This document shows positions 53,421-64,000 of a stretch of DNA of 64,000 nucleotides, one piece after another. This DNA is from Mycolicibacterium litorale (GTDB lineage Bacteria > Actinomycetota > Actinomycetes > Mycobacteriales > Mycobacteriaceae). Under the pieces are notes generated by a model. That model had not been told where the DNA came from, did no database searches, and worked only from the letters and a program-made list of their open reading frames with translations. Within the stretch, counting starts at the first letter, position 1. Every line of letters begins with the position of its first letter. The DNA is taken from assembly GCF_014218295.1 (NCBI RefSeq), contig NZ_AP023287.1:2356001-2420000 (forward strand), given 5' to 3'. The translations under genes were made by a program, and so were the position numbers.

Positions 53421-55427
53421 GTGCCCGATCCAGCGACGTACCGGCCGGCGCCCGGATCGATCCCCGTGCAGCCCGGTGTCTACCGGTTCCGCGATCCGCA
53501 CGGCAGGGTGATCTACGTCGGCAAGGCCAAGAGCCTGCGCAGCCGGCTCACGTCGTACTTCGCGGACATCTCCAGCCTGGCCCCCCGCACCCGGCAGATG
53601 GTCACCACCGCGGGCAGCGTCGAGTGGACGGTCGTCAACACCGAAGTCGAGGCGCTGCAGCTCGAGTACAACTGGATCAAGGAGTTCGATCCGCGGTTCA
53701 ACATCCGCTACCGCGACGACAAGTCGTATCCGGTCCTGGCCGTCACGCTCAACGAGGAGTACCCCCGGCTGATGGTGTACCGGGGGCCGCGCCGCAAGGG
53801 GGTGCGCTACTTCGGGCCGTACTCCCACGCCTGGGCGATCCGCGAGACGCTGGACCTGCTCACCCGGGTGTTCCCGGCCCGCACCTGCTCGGCCGGAGTG
53901 TTCAAGCGGCACAGGCAGATCGACCGGCCGTGTCTGCTCGGCTACATCGACAAGTGTTCGGCGCCGTGCGTCGGACGTGTCAGCGCCGACGAGCACCGCC
54001 GCATCGTGCTCGACTTCTGCGACTTCCTCGCCGGTAAGACCGACCGCCTCGCCCGCGACATGGAAGCGCAGATGAACGAGGCGGCCGAGCAGCTCGACTT
54101 CGAACGCGCGGCGCGGTTGCGCGACAACATCGGTGCGCTCAAACGCGCACTGGAGAAGCAGGCGGTGGTGTTCGGAGACGGCACCGACGCCGATGTGGTG
54201 GCCTTCGCCGACGACGATCTCGAAGCGGCCGTCCAGGTGTTCCACGTGCGCGGCGGCCGGGTCCGCGGTCAGCGCGGGTGGATCGTCGAGAAGTCCGGGG
54301 AGCCCGGGGAATCCAGCCAGGAGCAGCTGGTCGAACAGTTCCTCACCCAGTTCTACGGCGATCAGGCCGAACTGGGTGTGGCCGGTGACAACGGGCTCGA
54401 CGAGGCGACCAACCCCGTGCCGCGGCAGGTTCTGGTGCCGTGTCTGCCGGACAACGCCGACGAACTGGCCGCCTGGCTGACCGGTCTGCGCGGTTCGCGG
54501 GTCACGCTGCGGGTGGCCCAGCGCGGTGACAAGAAAGCGCTGGCCGATACGGTCAAACGCAACGCGCAGGACGCCCTGGCCCAGCACAAACTCAAGCGGG
54601 CCGGTGACTTCACCGCGAGAACCGCTGCGCTGCAGAGCATCCAGGAGAACCTCGGACTGGCCGACGCGCCGTTGCGCATCGAATGCGTCGACATCAGCCA
54701 CGTCCAGGGCACCGACGTGGTGGCGTCGCTGGTGGTGTTCGAAGACGGGCTGCCCCGCAAATCGGACTACCGGCACTACGCGATCCGCGAAGCGGCGGGC
54801 GACGGTCGCAGCGACGACGTCGCATCGATCGCCGAGGTGACGCGGCGCCGCTTCTACCGGCATCTGCACGACACCCAGCATCCGACGGAACTGTCGCCCG
54901 AGGGGAAGTCGCGCAAGTTCGCCTACCCGCCGAACCTGTTCGTCGTCGACGGCGGCGCCCCGCAGGTCAACGCGGCCCAAGCGGTGCTCGACGATCTGGG
55001 CATCAGCGACGTGGCGGTGATCGGGCTGGCCAAACGCCTCGAGGAGGTGTGGGTGCCCGCGGAGCCCGATCCGGTGATCATGCCCCGCAACAGCGAAGGG
55101 CTCTACCTGCTTCAGCGCGTGCGCGACGAGGCGCACCGGTTCGCGATCGCCTACCACCGCAGCAAGCGGTCCAAGCGGATGACCGCCTCCGCGCTGGACT
55201 CGGTGCGCGGACTCGGCGAGCACCGGCGCAAGGCGCTGGTCACCCACTTCGGTTCGGTGGCGCGGTTGAAGGAGGCGTCGGTCGAGGAGATCACCGCGGT
55301 GCCGGGCATCGGCGTGGCGACCGCGCGGGCCGTGCTGGAGGCGCTGGGTGTGCCGCAGGACCCGCCGGGCGATTCGGGCGCGGCGGCGGCGGTCATCGAC
55401 GATGATCAACGCAGGGTATCGGGATGA
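53421..55427 (+). CDS. uvrC: Excinuclease ABC subunit C
   Basis: Makes both incisions in nucleotide excision repair with UvrA and UvrB. In this 668-residue protein the GIY-YIG nuclease domain (about 13-95) begins [21 protein letters not shown] cysteine-bearing segment [14 protein letters not shown] and [13 protein letters not shown] follows, then the UVR motif ([19 protein letters not shown]), the RNase-H-like second nuclease domain ([19 protein letters not shown]) and C-terminal helix-hairpin-helix repeats ([30 protein letters not shown]). Its stop overlaps rapZ. Confidence 0.97.
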   Translation: MPDPATYRPAPGSIPVQPGVYRFRDPHGRVIYVGKAKSLRSRLTSYFADISSLAPRTRQMVTTAGSVEWTVVNTEVEALQLEYNWIKEFDPRFNIRYRDDKSYPVLAVTLNEEYPRLMVYRGPRRKGVRYFGPYSHAWAIRETLDLLTRVFPARTCSAGVFKRHRQIDRPCLLGYIDKCSAPCVGRVSADEHRRIVLDFCDFLAGKTDRLARDMEAQMNEAAEQLDFERAARLRDNIGALKRALEKQAVVFGDGTDADVVAFADDDLEAAVQVFHVRGGRVRGQRGWIVEKSGEPGESSQEQLVEQFLTQFYGDQAELGVAGDNGLDEATNPVPRQVLVPCLPDNADELAAWLTGLRGSRVTLRVAQRGDKKALADTVKRNAQDALAQHKLKRAGDFTARTAALQSIQENLGLADAPLRIECVDISHVQGTDVVASLVVFEDGLPRKSDYRHYAIREAAGDGRSDDVASIAEVTRRRFYRHLHDTQHPTELSPEGKSRKFAYPPNLFVVDGGAPQVNAAQAVLDDLGISDVAVIGLAKRLEEVWVPAEPDPVIMPRNSEGLYLLQRVRDEAHRFAIAYHRSKRSKRMTASALDSVRGLGEHRRKALVTHFGSVARLKEASVEEITAVPGIGVATARAVLEALGVPQDPPGDSGAAAAVIDDDQRRVSG

Positions 55428-56368
55428 CAGAGTCGGACATGAGCGAACAGCTGCACGGCAGCGGTGTCGGCGGGGGTGTGGAGGGGGACGTCGATCACCC
55501 GGAATCGGGCATCGACGTCGTCCTGGTGACGGGGCTGTCCGGCGCCGGCCGCGGGACGGCGGCCAAGGTGCTCGAGGACCTCGGCTGGTACGTCGCCGAC
55601 AACCTCCCGCCGGAACTGATCGCACGCATGGTCGAGCTCGGGCTGGCCGCCGGTTCACGGATCACGCAGCTGGCCGTCGTGATGGATGTGCGGTCGCGCG
55701 GGTTCACCGGTGACCTCGATTGGGTGCGGGGAGATCTGGCCACCCGCAACATCACGCCGCGTGTGCTGTTCCTCGAGGCCAGCGACGACATCCTGGTGCG
55801 TCGCTACGAGCAGAACCGGCGCAGCCATCCGCTGCAGGGCGGGGAGACCCTCGCCGAGGGCATCGCGCGGGAGCGGGCGCTGCTCGCCTCCGTGCGGGCG
55901 TCGGCCGACCTGGTGATCGACACCTCCACGCTTTCGGTGCACGCGCTGCGGGAGAGCATCGAACGCGCCTTCGGCGAGGAGGTGGTGGCCGAGACCAGCG
56001 TCACGGTCGAGTCCTTCGGCTACAAGTACGGGCTGCCGATGGACGCCGACACCGTCATGGACGTGCGGTTCCTGCCCAATCCGCACTGGGTGGACGCTCT
56101 GCGCCCGCACACCGGACAGCACCCCGACGTCCGGGATTACGTGCTGGGCCAGCCGGGCGCGGAGGAGTTCCTCGACACCTACCATCGACTGCTGAACGTC
56201 GTGATCGACGGATACCGGCGGGAGGGGAAGCGTTACATGACCGTCGCGATCGGCTGCACCGGCGGCAAACACCGCAGTGTGGCGATGGCCGAGGCGCTGG
56301 CGGGGCGGTTGCAAGGCGGTGACGAGCTCACGGTGCGGGTGTTGCACCGGGATCTGGGGCGCGAATGA
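55424..56368 (+). CDS. rapZ: RapZ-like nucleotide-binding protein
   Basis: In E. coli RapZ is an RNA adaptor that controls GlmS; in actinobacteria the role is open (Rv1421 type). The 314-residue protein has a P-loop at 37-44 reading GLSGAGRG, so the usual Walker lysine is arginine, as in the M. tuberculosis homologue from memory. The C-terminal DUF half carries [28 protein letters not shown] and [20 protein letters not shown] overlaps the uvrC stop (ATGA). It stands in the conserved uvrC-rapZ-yvcK-whiA group. Confidence 0.93.
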   Translation: MTESDMSEQLHGSGVGGGVEGDVDHPESGIDVVLVTGLSGAGRGTAAKVLEDLGWYVADNLPPELIARMVELGLAAGSRITQLAVVMDVRSRGFTGDLDWVRGDLATRNITPRVLFLEASDDILVRRYEQNRRSHPLQGGETLAEGIARERALLASVRASADLVIDTSTLSVHALRESIERAFGEEVVAETSVTVESFGYKYGLPMDADTVMDVRFLPNPHWVDALRPHTGQHPDVRDYVLGQPGAEEFLDTYHRLLNVVIDGYRREGKRYMTVAIGCTGGKHRSVAMAEALAGRLQGGDELTVRVLHRDLGRE

Positions 56369-56393
56369 CCTTCCCCGTACGCGAGGAGGACAG

Positions 56394-57413
56394 ATGAGCC
56401 CTCGCATCGTCGCCCTCGGGGGCGGGCACGGGCTGTACGCGACCCTGTCCGCGGCGCGTCGGCTCAGCCCCCACGTCACCGCCGTGGTGACCGTCGCCGA
56501 CGACGGCGGCTCCTCGGGCCGGCTGCGCAGCGAACTCGACATCGTCCCCCCGGGTGATCTGCGAATGGCATTGGCCGCGTTGGCCTCTGACAGTCCGCAC
56601 GGGAGGCTGTGGGCCACGATCATCCAGCACCGGTTCGGCGGCAGCGGAGCGCTGGCCGGCCATCCCATCGGCAACCTGATGCTCGCCGGGCTCTCCGAGG
56701 TGCTGGCCGACCCGGTCGCCGCGCTCGACGAACTGGGGCGCATCCTCGGGGTCAAGGGGCGGGTGCTGCCGATGTGCCCGATCGCCCTGCAGATCGAGGC
56801 CGACGTCGCCGGACTGGAGTCCGATCCGCGGATGAGCCGCGTGATCCGCGGTCAGGTGGCGATCGCCACGACGGTCGGAAAGGTGCGCCGGGTGCGGCTG
56901 CTGCCGGGAAACCCGCCCGCCACCCGGCAGGCCGTCGACGCGATCATGGCGGCCGACCTGGTGGTGCTCGGGCCGGGATCGTGGTTCACCAGCGTCATCC
57001 CCCACCTGCTGGTACCCGAGCTGGCCGCCGCCCTCCGGGCCACCGCGGCGCGCCGCGCGTTGGTGCTCAACCTGGCGGCCGAGCCGGGGGAGACGGCAGG
57101 CTTCTCCGTCGAGCGGCACATCCACGTGTTGTCGCAGCACGCGCCGAACTTCACGGTGCACGACATCATCGTCGACGCCAGCCGGGTGCCCAGCGACCGC
57201 GAACGCGAACAGCTGAGCCGCACGGCGACGATCCTGGACGCCCGAGTGGAGTTCGCCGACGTGCGCCGACCTGGTACACCTTTACATGATCCGGCAAGAC
57301 TGGCCGCGGCCCTGGAAGGCGTCCGGCTTCGCGGAACGGTGGGGGACCGCGACCAGGTGCCGACTGCCTCCACCCCGACGAACCGACCGAGAGGTGACGA
57401 CTCGTGGCGATGA
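56394..57413 (+). CDS. YvcK/CuvA family protein (gluconeogenesis/cell-wall factor)
   Basis: A CofD-like fold protein of 339 residues. Landmarks are [18 protein letters not shown], the [19 protein letters not shown] phosphate/nucleotide site, [13 protein letters not shown] and [20 protein letters not shown]. Homologues bind UDP-sugars and affect cell-wall synthesis and growth on gluconeogenic carbon; the mycobacterial one is called CuvA. GAGGAGGA at 56382-56389 precedes ATG 56394. The first glycine loop has His (GGGHG) where many bacteria have TG or SG. Its stop overlaps whiA. Confidence 0.92.
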   Translation: MSPRIVALGGGHGLYATLSAARRLSPHVTAVVTVADDGGSSGRLRSELDIVPPGDLRMALAALASDSPHGRLWATIIQHRFGGSGALAGHPIGNLMLAGLSEVLADPVAALDELGRILGVKGRVLPMCPIALQIEADVAGLESDPRMSRVIRGQVAIATTVGKVRRVRLLPGNPPATRQAVDAIMAADLVVLGPGSWFTSVIPHLLVPELAAALRATAARRALVLNLAAEPGETAGFSVERHIHVLSQHAPNFTVHDIIVDASRVPSDREREQLSRTATILDARVEFADVRRPGTPLHDPARLAAALEGVRLRGTVGDRDQVPTASTPTNRPRGDDSWR

Positions 57414-58387
57414 CAGCCGAGGTCAAAGACGAGCTGAGCCGACTCGTGGTGAACTCGGTGAGCGCTCGCCGCGCCGAGGTCGCATCGTTGTTGCGCTTCG
57501 CCGGTGGACTGCACATCGTGTCCGGCCGAGTGGTGGTGGAAGCCGAAGTCGACCTCGGCATCATCGCGCGCCGGTTGCGCAAGGACATCTACGACCTGTA
57601 CGGCTACAACGCCGTCGTACACATGTTGTCCGCCAGCGGGATTCGCAAGGGCACCCGGTATGTGGTGCGGGTCGCCAAGGACGGCGAGGCGTTGGCGCGC
57701 CAGACCGGGTTGCTGGATCTGCGCGGCCGTCCGGTGCGGGGTCTGCCCGCCCAGGTGGTGGGCGGCAGCGTCGCCGACGCCGAGGCCGCCTGGCGCGGGG
57801 CGTTCCTCGCCCACGGATCGCTCACCGAGCCCGGCCGCTCCTCGGCGCTCGAGGTGAGCTGCCCGGGGCCCGAGGCGGCGCTGGCGCTGGTCGGTGCGGC
57901 CCGCAGGCTCGGAGTGAGCGCCAAGGCGCGGGAGGTGCGCGGCAGCGACCGGGTGGTGGTGCGCGACGGTGAGGCGATCGGTGCGCTGCTCACGCGGATG
58001 GGCGCCCAGGACACCCGATTGACGTGGGAAGAGCGCCGGATGCGGCGCGAAGTGCGGGCGACGGCCAACCGGTTGGCGAACTTCGACGACGCGAACCTGC
58101 GGCGCTCGGCCCGCGCGGCCGTCGCGGCAGCCGCGCGGGTGGAGCGGGCACTGCAGATCCTCGGCGACACGGTCCCCGATCACCTGGCCACCGCGGGCAA
58201 GCTGCGCGTCGAACACCGGCAGGCCTCGCTGGAGGAACTCGGTCGGCTGGCCGATCCGCCGATGACCAAAGACGCCGTCGCCGGGCGCATCCGCAGGCTG
58301 TTGTCGATGGCCGACCGCAAGGCCAAGCAGGACGGCATCCCGGACACGGAGTCGGCCGTGACGCCCGACCTGCTCGAGGACGCTTAA
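57410..58387 (+). CDS. whiA: Sporulation-type transcription regulator WhiA
   Basis: DNA-binding protein related to LAGLIDADG endonucleases, with an N-terminal WhiA/LAGLIDADG domain (about 1-215, [37 protein letters not shown]) and a C-terminal helix-turn-helix ([28 protein letters not shown] region, about 260-310). It controls cell division with WhiB in Streptomyces and is conserved in mycobacteria. From ATG 57410 it has 325 residues, the length I recall for M. tuberculosis; a GTG at 57404 with better Shine-Dalgarno spacing would add two residues. Its TAA overlaps the convergent monooxygenase stop. Confidence 0.95.
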   Translation: MTAEVKDELSRLVVNSVSARRAEVASLLRFAGGLHIVSGRVVVEAEVDLGIIARRLRKDIYDLYGYNAVVHMLSASGIRKGTRYVVRVAKDGEALARQTGLLDLRGRPVRGLPAQVVGGSVADAEAAWRGAFLAHGSLTEPGRSSALEVSCPGPEAALALVGAARRLGVSAKAREVRGSDRVVVRDGEAIGALLTRMGAQDTRLTWEERRMRREVRATANRLANFDDANLRRSARAAVAAAARVERALQILGDTVPDHLATAGKLRVEHRQASLEELGRLADPPMTKDAVAGRIRRLLSMADRKAKQDGIPDTESAVTPDLLEDA

Positions 58388-59766
58388 CCCGCGCTCACCG
58401 CGGCGTCTTGTGCTGCACCGGTTTTCGGTGTCGCCAGACCGAGGTGGTCGCGCAGCGTGGTGCCCTCGTAGTCGGTCCGGAACACCCCGCGTTCCTGCAG
58501 TAGCGGCACCACGTCGTCGACGAACGGGTCGAGCCCCGCCGGGGTGACGTGCGGCACCAGGATGAACCCGTCGCTGGCGTCGGCCTGGACCAGCGTGGTG
58601 ATGTTCTCGGCGACGGTGGCCGGTGACCCGATGAAGTTCTGCCGCCCGGTGACCTCGACGATCAGCTCGCGGGTGGTGAGGTTCTCCGCTTCGGCCTTGG
58701 CGCGCCACTGGTTGGCGACCGCGATCGGGTCCCGGTACATCCGGACGCTGGCACGGCCGCGGGCGATGGTGTTCTCCCCGACGACGGGATCGACCGAGGG
58801 CAACGGGCCGTCCGGATCGTGGTCGGACAGGTCCCGGTTCCACAGCTGTTCGAGGAATCGGATCGCGGTCTGCGGTGACACCTGGGCAAGCCGCACCTCG
58901 TGGGCGATGTCGGCCGCCTCGGCGTCGGTGTCCCCGAGCACGAACGTGGCGGCGGGCAGGATCAACAGCTCGTCGGGGCGGCGGCCGTACCGCGCCAACC
59001 GGCCCTTGACGTCGGCGTAGAACGCCCGACCCTCCTCGAGGGTGCCGTACCGGGAGAAGATCGCGTCCGCCGCCGCGGCGGCGAACTCGCGGCCGCGGTC
59101 GGAGTCGCCGGCTTGGAAGATCACGGGCCTGCCCTGCGGGCTGCGCGGCACGTTGAACCGACCGTGGATGTCGAAATGCGCGTCGCGGTAGGCGAATCCG
59201 CCCGCCGCCGGGTCGGAGAGGAAGACGCCGGCGTCCTTGTCGGCGACGATCTCGTCTCCGCGCCACGAGTCGAACAACGTGTGGGCCGCGGCCAGGAAGC
59301 TCTCGGCCCGCTCGTAGCGCTGGTCCTCCGGCAGGAAGCCGCCCCGGCGGAAGTTCTCTCCGGTGAACGCATCCCAGGAGGTGACCACGTTCCACGCGGC
59401 GCGCCCGGCCGACAGGTGGTCCAGCGACGCGAACTGGCGCGCGACCTCGTAGGGCTCGTTGAACGTCGAGTTGATGGTTCCGGTCAGCCCGAGCCGGTCG
59501 GTGACCGCGGCCAGCGCGGCCAGCACCGTGAAGGTGTCGGGGCGTCCCACCACGTCCAGGTCGTAGATCAGGCCGCCCTGTTCGCGCAGCCGCAGACCCT
59601 CGGCGAGGAACATGAAGTCGAACTTGCCGCGTTCGGCGGTCCGGGCGAACCGCACGAACGAGTCGAACTCGATGTGGCTCCCGGATTGCGGGTCGCTCCA
59701 CACGGTGGTGTTGTTCACCCCCGGGAAGTGCGCGGCCAGGTGAATCTGCTTGCGTGGCTTGCTCAT
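58384..59766 (-). CDS. Luciferase-like flavin monooxygenase (NtaA/SnaA/DszA family)
   Basis: A 460-residue FMNH2-dependent monooxygenase of the nitrilotriacetate/dibenzothiophene-sulfone type, starting [17 protein letters not shown] and containing [33 protein letters not shown] and [17 protein letters not shown]. Such enzymes need a separate flavin reductase, which is not in the window. ATG at 59766 follows 14 bases after the upstream monooxygenase gene, so they form an operon. The reaction may be oxidation of a C-S or C-N bond, but the substrate is unknown. Confidence 0.92.
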   Translation of the reverse strand: MSKPRKQIHLAAHFPGVNNTTVWSDPQSGSHIEFDSFVRFARTAERGKFDFMFLAEGLRLREQGGLIYDLDVVGRPDTFTVLAALAAVTDRLGLTGTINSTFNEPYEVARQFASLDHLSAGRAAWNVVTSWDAFTGENFRRGGFLPEDQRYERAESFLAAAHTLFDSWRGDEIVADKDAGVFLSDPAAGGFAYRDAHFDIHGRFNVPRSPQGRPVIFQAGDSDRGREFAAAAADAIFSRYGTLEEGRAFYADVKGRLARYGRRPDELLILPAATFVLGDTDAEAADIAHEVRLAQVSPQTAIRFLEQLWNRDLSDHDPDGPLPSVDPVVGENTIARGRASVRMYRDPIAVANQWRAKAEAENLTTRELIVEVTGRQNFIGSPATVAENITTLVQADASDGFILVPHVTPAGLDPFVDDVVPLLQERGVFRTDYEGTTLRDHLGLATPKTGAAQDAAVSAG

Positions 59767-59780
59767 CGATGTCCCGTGGG

Positions 59781-60926
59781 TCAGGCGGTCGCGTAACGGT
59801 TGGCGGGGCGGCCGAGCCCGAGGAGCCCGCGCAGTGTGGTGGCGCCGTACTTCCGGCGGAACGCACCCCGGCGGTGCAGTTCCGGCACCAGCCCGCCGGT
59901 GATCTCGATCAGGTCGTGGGGCAGTGCGGCGGGCCGCAGCCGGAATCCGGTCAGGCCGGCCGCCGTGCGGTGCTGCAGGAAGTCGGCCAGCTGTTGCGGC
60001 GTCCCGGTGAACACCTCGGCGTCGCTGCGGTATTCGGCACCCGCCGCGTCGTCGAGGCGCCGGCGCCTGGCGTCGGCGGAGGCGGCGTCGCGGTCGAGGA
60101 AGACCACCAGGTCGGCGAAGAGGCGAACCGGGTCCGCGGTCGGGTCTCGCCGGCCGGCGATCGCCGCGACCGTGGCGGCGGTGTCGTCGTCCCCGTGCGG
60201 CGTGACGAACCCGACGTCGGCGCCGGCGGCGATGAGCCGGTGTGCGGGCGCGGCGTGTCCGAGCGCGGCGACGATCGGCTGCCCCTGCGGCGGGCGCGGC
60301 GTGATCGACGGTCCCTTGACCGAGAAGTGCTCGCCATGGAAGTCGATGTAGTGCAGTTTGGTGCGGTCGATGAAACGTCCGGTGGCGACGTCGCGGATCT
60401 CGGCGTCGTCCTCCCAGCTGTCCCAGAGCCGGCGCAGCACCTCGATGTAGTCGGCGGCCTCGCCGAGCAGGTCGACACCGGAGACGTCTCGTCTGCCGAC
60501 GTGTGCGGCCGACTCCGCGTCCGCCGCCACCGCGACCCGGATCCCGGCCCGGCCGGAGCTGACGTAGTCGAGGGTGGCGATCGCCTTGGACAGGTGGAAC
60601 GGCTCGGTGTGCGTGGCGACGGCCGTGGGCACCAGGCCGACGTAGCGAGTCGTCGGCGCCACTCGCGAGGCGATCAGCACCGCGTCCAGCCGGCCGCGGA
60701 CCCGGTCGGTGCGGTCGGGCTGTGACGGGCTGTCCGACTGCAGCGCCAGGCTGTCCTCGATGGTGACGAAGTCGAGCAGCCCCCGTTCGGCCTCGGCGAC
60801 CAGGTCGGTCCAGTAGCGGGCGGTGAACAGTTCGTCGGGCCGCGCGTCGGGTTCGCGCCACGACGCCGGGTGCCATCCCGTCCCGTCCAGTGCCACGGCC
60901 AGGTGCAGAGATCCGGTATCGACCAC
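59781..60926 (-). CDS. Luciferase-like monooxygenase, second member
   Basis: A 381-residue bacterial-luciferase-fold protein. Landmarks are HLAVALDGTGWHPASWR at the N-terminus, LDYVSSGRAGIRVAV, LWDSWEDDAEIRD, KLHYIDFHGEHFSVKGPS and the C-terminal YGATTLRGLLGLGRP, which resembles the tail of the partner gene ([12 protein letters not shown]). The pair is probably an ancient duplication acting on related substrates. The start is uncertain: GTG 60926 or GTG 60950, the first having GGAAGG about 12 bases upstream. It is divergent from the solute-binding-type gene. Confidence 0.87.
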   Translation of the reverse strand: MVDTGSLHLAVALDGTGWHPASWREPDARPDELFTARYWTDLVAEAERGLLDFVTIEDSLALQSDSPSQPDRTDRVRGRLDAVLIASRVAPTTRYVGLVPTAVATHTEPFHLSKAIATLDYVSSGRAGIRVAVAADAESAAHVGRRDVSGVDLLGEAADYIEVLRRLWDSWEDDAEIRDVATGRFIDRTKLHYIDFHGEHFSVKGPSITPRPPQGQPIVAALGHAAPAHRLIAAGADVGFVTPHGDDDTAATVAAIAGRRDPTADPVRLFADLVVFLDRDAASADARRRRLDDAAGAEYRSDAEVFTGTPQQLADFLQHRTAAGLTGFRLRPAALPHDLIEITGGLVPELHRRGAFRRKYGATTLRGLLGLGRPANRYATA

Positions 60927-61059
60927 GACAGCGCCCTGCCTTCCGCTCACCTGTCGGTCGCAACGTCGGTGACGTCGAGCCCATTCCTGGTCCGAGTGTG
61001 GAGCGCGCAGTGCTCGCCGCACAGGGATGCGCGCACGGTGATGCCAAACCGGACCGGAC

Positions 61060-61065
61060 TACCCT
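61060..61065 (+). promoter_or_regulatory. -10 element of the solute-binding-type gene (leaderless)
   Basis: TACCCT followed by 7 bases and ATG 61073, with no Shine-Dalgarno. It supports this ATG as the true start and therefore the absence of a signal peptide. Confidence 0.5.
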
Positions 61066-61072
61066 GGCCGGT

Positions 61073-62834
<1,762 letters not shown>

Positions 62835-64000
62835 ATGGCCGTCAGAACACTCGACGACCTGCTGAAGGACGGCGTCGAGGGTCGGGGTGTGCTGGTGCGC
62901 TCCGACCTCAACGTCCCGCTCGACGGTGAGACCATCACCGACCCGGGGCGCATCGTCGCCTCGGTGCCGACGCTCAAGGCGTTGAGCGACGCCGGCGCGA
63001 AGGTCGTGGTGACCGCGCACCTCGGTCGCCCCAAGGGTGAGCCGGATCCGAAGTTCTCGCTGGCCCCGGTCGCCAAGGCGCTGGGGGAGAGGCTCGGCCG
63101 GCATGTGCAACTCGCCGGTGACGTGGTCGGCACCGACGCCCTGGCGCGCGCCGAAGGCCTCACCGACGGCGACGTGCTGCTGCTGGAGAACGTCCGCTTC
63201 GACTCTCGCGAGACCAGCAAGGACGACGCCGAGCGGCTGAAGCTGGCCAAGGCCCTGGTCGAACTCGTGGGTGACGACGGGGCCTTCGTCTCCGACGGCT
63301 TCGGTGTGGTGCACCGCAAGCAGGCGTCGGTGTACGACGTCGCCACGCTGCTGCCGCACTACGCGGGCACGCTGGTGGCGGACGAGGTGAAGGTGCTCGA
63401 ACAGCTCACCAGCTCCACCGAACGCCCGTACGCGGTCGTACTCGGCGGTTCCAAGGTGTCCGACAAGCTCGCGGTGATCGAATCGCTGGCGCAGAAGGCC
63501 GACAGCCTGGTCATCGGTGGCGGGATGTGCTTCACCTTCCTTGCCTCCCAAGGGGTCTCGGTCGGCAAGTCGCTGGTGCAGCCGGAGATGGTCGACACCT
63601 GCCGGCAGCTGCTCGACACCTACGGTGACGTGATCCACCTGCCCGTCGACATCGTGGTGGCGCCGGAGTTCTCCGCCGACGCCGAACCGGAAACCGTTGC
63701 CTCCGACCGCATCCCGGACGACAAGATGGGTCTGGACATCGGTCCGGAGTCGGTCAAGCGGTTCTCGGCCCTGCTGTCGAACGCGAAGACGGTGTTCTGG
63801 AACGGGCCCATGGGTGTCTTCGAGTTCCCGGCGTTCGCCGCGGGCACCAGGGGGGTGGCCGAGGCGATCATCGGTGCCACCGGCAAGGGCGCCTTCAGCG
63901 TCGTCGGCGGCGGTGACAGTGCCGCGGCCGTCCGCCAACTCGGCCTCGACGAGGATGGGTTCTCCCACATCTCGACCGGTGGCGGCGCATCGCTGGAATA
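62835..64000 (+). CDS. pgk: Phosphoglycerate kinase, 3' end outside the window
   Basis: Transfers phosphate from 1,3-bisphosphoglycerate to ADP. It starts with ATG immediately after the gap stop (TAAATG) and remains open to the last base, giving 388 codons; the full protein is normally about 405-415 residues, so little is missing. Landmarks are [58 protein letters not shown] and the ATP-site [12 protein letters not shown]. The GSKV motif has Ser where many enzymes have Ala, a common variant. Confidence 0.97.
   Translation, partial: MAVRTLDDLLKDGVEGRGVLVRSDLNVPLDGETITDPGRIVASVPTLKALSDAGAKVVVTAHLGRPKGEPDPKFSLAPVAKALGERLGRHVQLAGDVVGTDALARAEGLTDGDVLLLENVRFDSRETSKDDAERLKLAKALVELVGDDGAFVSDGFGVVHRKQASVYDVATLLPHYAGTLVADEVKVLEQLTSSTERPYAVVLGGSKVSDKLAVIESLAQKADSLVIGGGMCFTFLASQGVSVGKSLVQPEMVDTCRQLLDTYGDVIHLPVDIVVAPEFSADAEPETVASDRIPDDKMGLDIGPESVKRFSALLSNAKTVFWNGPMGVFEFPAFAAGTRGVAEAIIGATGKGAFSVVGGGDSAAAVRQLGLDEDGFSHISTGGGASLE

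Overview
The window is GC-rich DNA from a mycobacterium, most probably a fast grower (Mycolicibacterium/Mycobacterium smegmatis type). The evidence is the whole-length resemblance of many products to M. tuberculosis proteins (AroK, AroC, PyrR, mIHF, LprG, P55, RibH, WhiA, RapZ), dense GTG-start operons with 1-4 base overlaps, many leaderless TANNNT-N6/7-RTG starts, and the absence of PE/PPE genes between pyrF and mihF. From memory of M. tuberculosis gene order, 17.8-64 kb is broadly colinear with Rv1379-Rv1437, while the aro-nusB block at 8.5-15.3 kb lies elsewhere in that species (near Rv2532c-Rv2540c).

Layout. 1-7.3 kb: a tightly coupled catabolic operon (SDR fragment, amidase, enoyl-CoA hydratase, glutaryl-CoA-dehydrogenase-type enzyme, MaoC hydratase, MHS-type transporter, second acyl-CoA dehydrogenase), ending at a 17-bp inverted repeat that faces a convergent quinone oxidoreductase. 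8.5-15.3 kb: chorismate pathway aroC-aroK-aroB-aroQ, a small membrane protein on the other strand, then pepQ-efp-nusB and a conserved hypothetical. 15.3-17.7 kb: a translationally coupled serine hydrolase/FAD monooxygenase pair on the minus strand. 17.8-26.7 kb: the de novo pyrimidine operon pyrR-pyrB-pyrC-(membrane protein)-carA-carB-pyrF. Its leader contains a convincing PyrR-binding hairpin over the Shine-Dalgarno. The pyrR-pyrB junction is filled by a tandem 32/33-bp repeat that encodes two tiny coupled ORFs. 26.7-31.4 kb: a small exported protein, mihF, gmk, rpoZ, coaBC and metK, closed by a strong hairpin. 31.4-36.8 kb is accessory: Baeyer-Villiger monooxygenase, a degenerate LysA-like protein, HSL-type esterase, YhhN membrane protein and a Tat/lipoprotein formamidase-family protein. 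36.8-45.2 kb: priA (helicase motifs lost), a DUF2207/LemA pair, fmt, rsmB, rpe and ribD. 45.3-50.9 kb: a possible small ORF, the lprG-P55 lipid-export operon (minus strand) and ribE, ribBA, ribH plus a PH-like membrane protein. 50.9-58.4 kb: GNAT and gamma-glutamyltransferase lipoprotein (minus strand), then uvrC-rapZ-yvcK-whiA. 58.4-64 kb: two luciferase-like monooxygenases, a solute-binding-type protein without a signal peptide, then gap and a pgk truncated by the window end.

The most interesting non-coding structures are in the pyr operon: a translation-level PyrR switch ahead of pyrR, and a MIRU-like repeat chain in which every junction from pyrR to pyrB is an overlapping stop/start. No tRNA, rRNA, CRISPR array, insertion sequence or prophage was seen.
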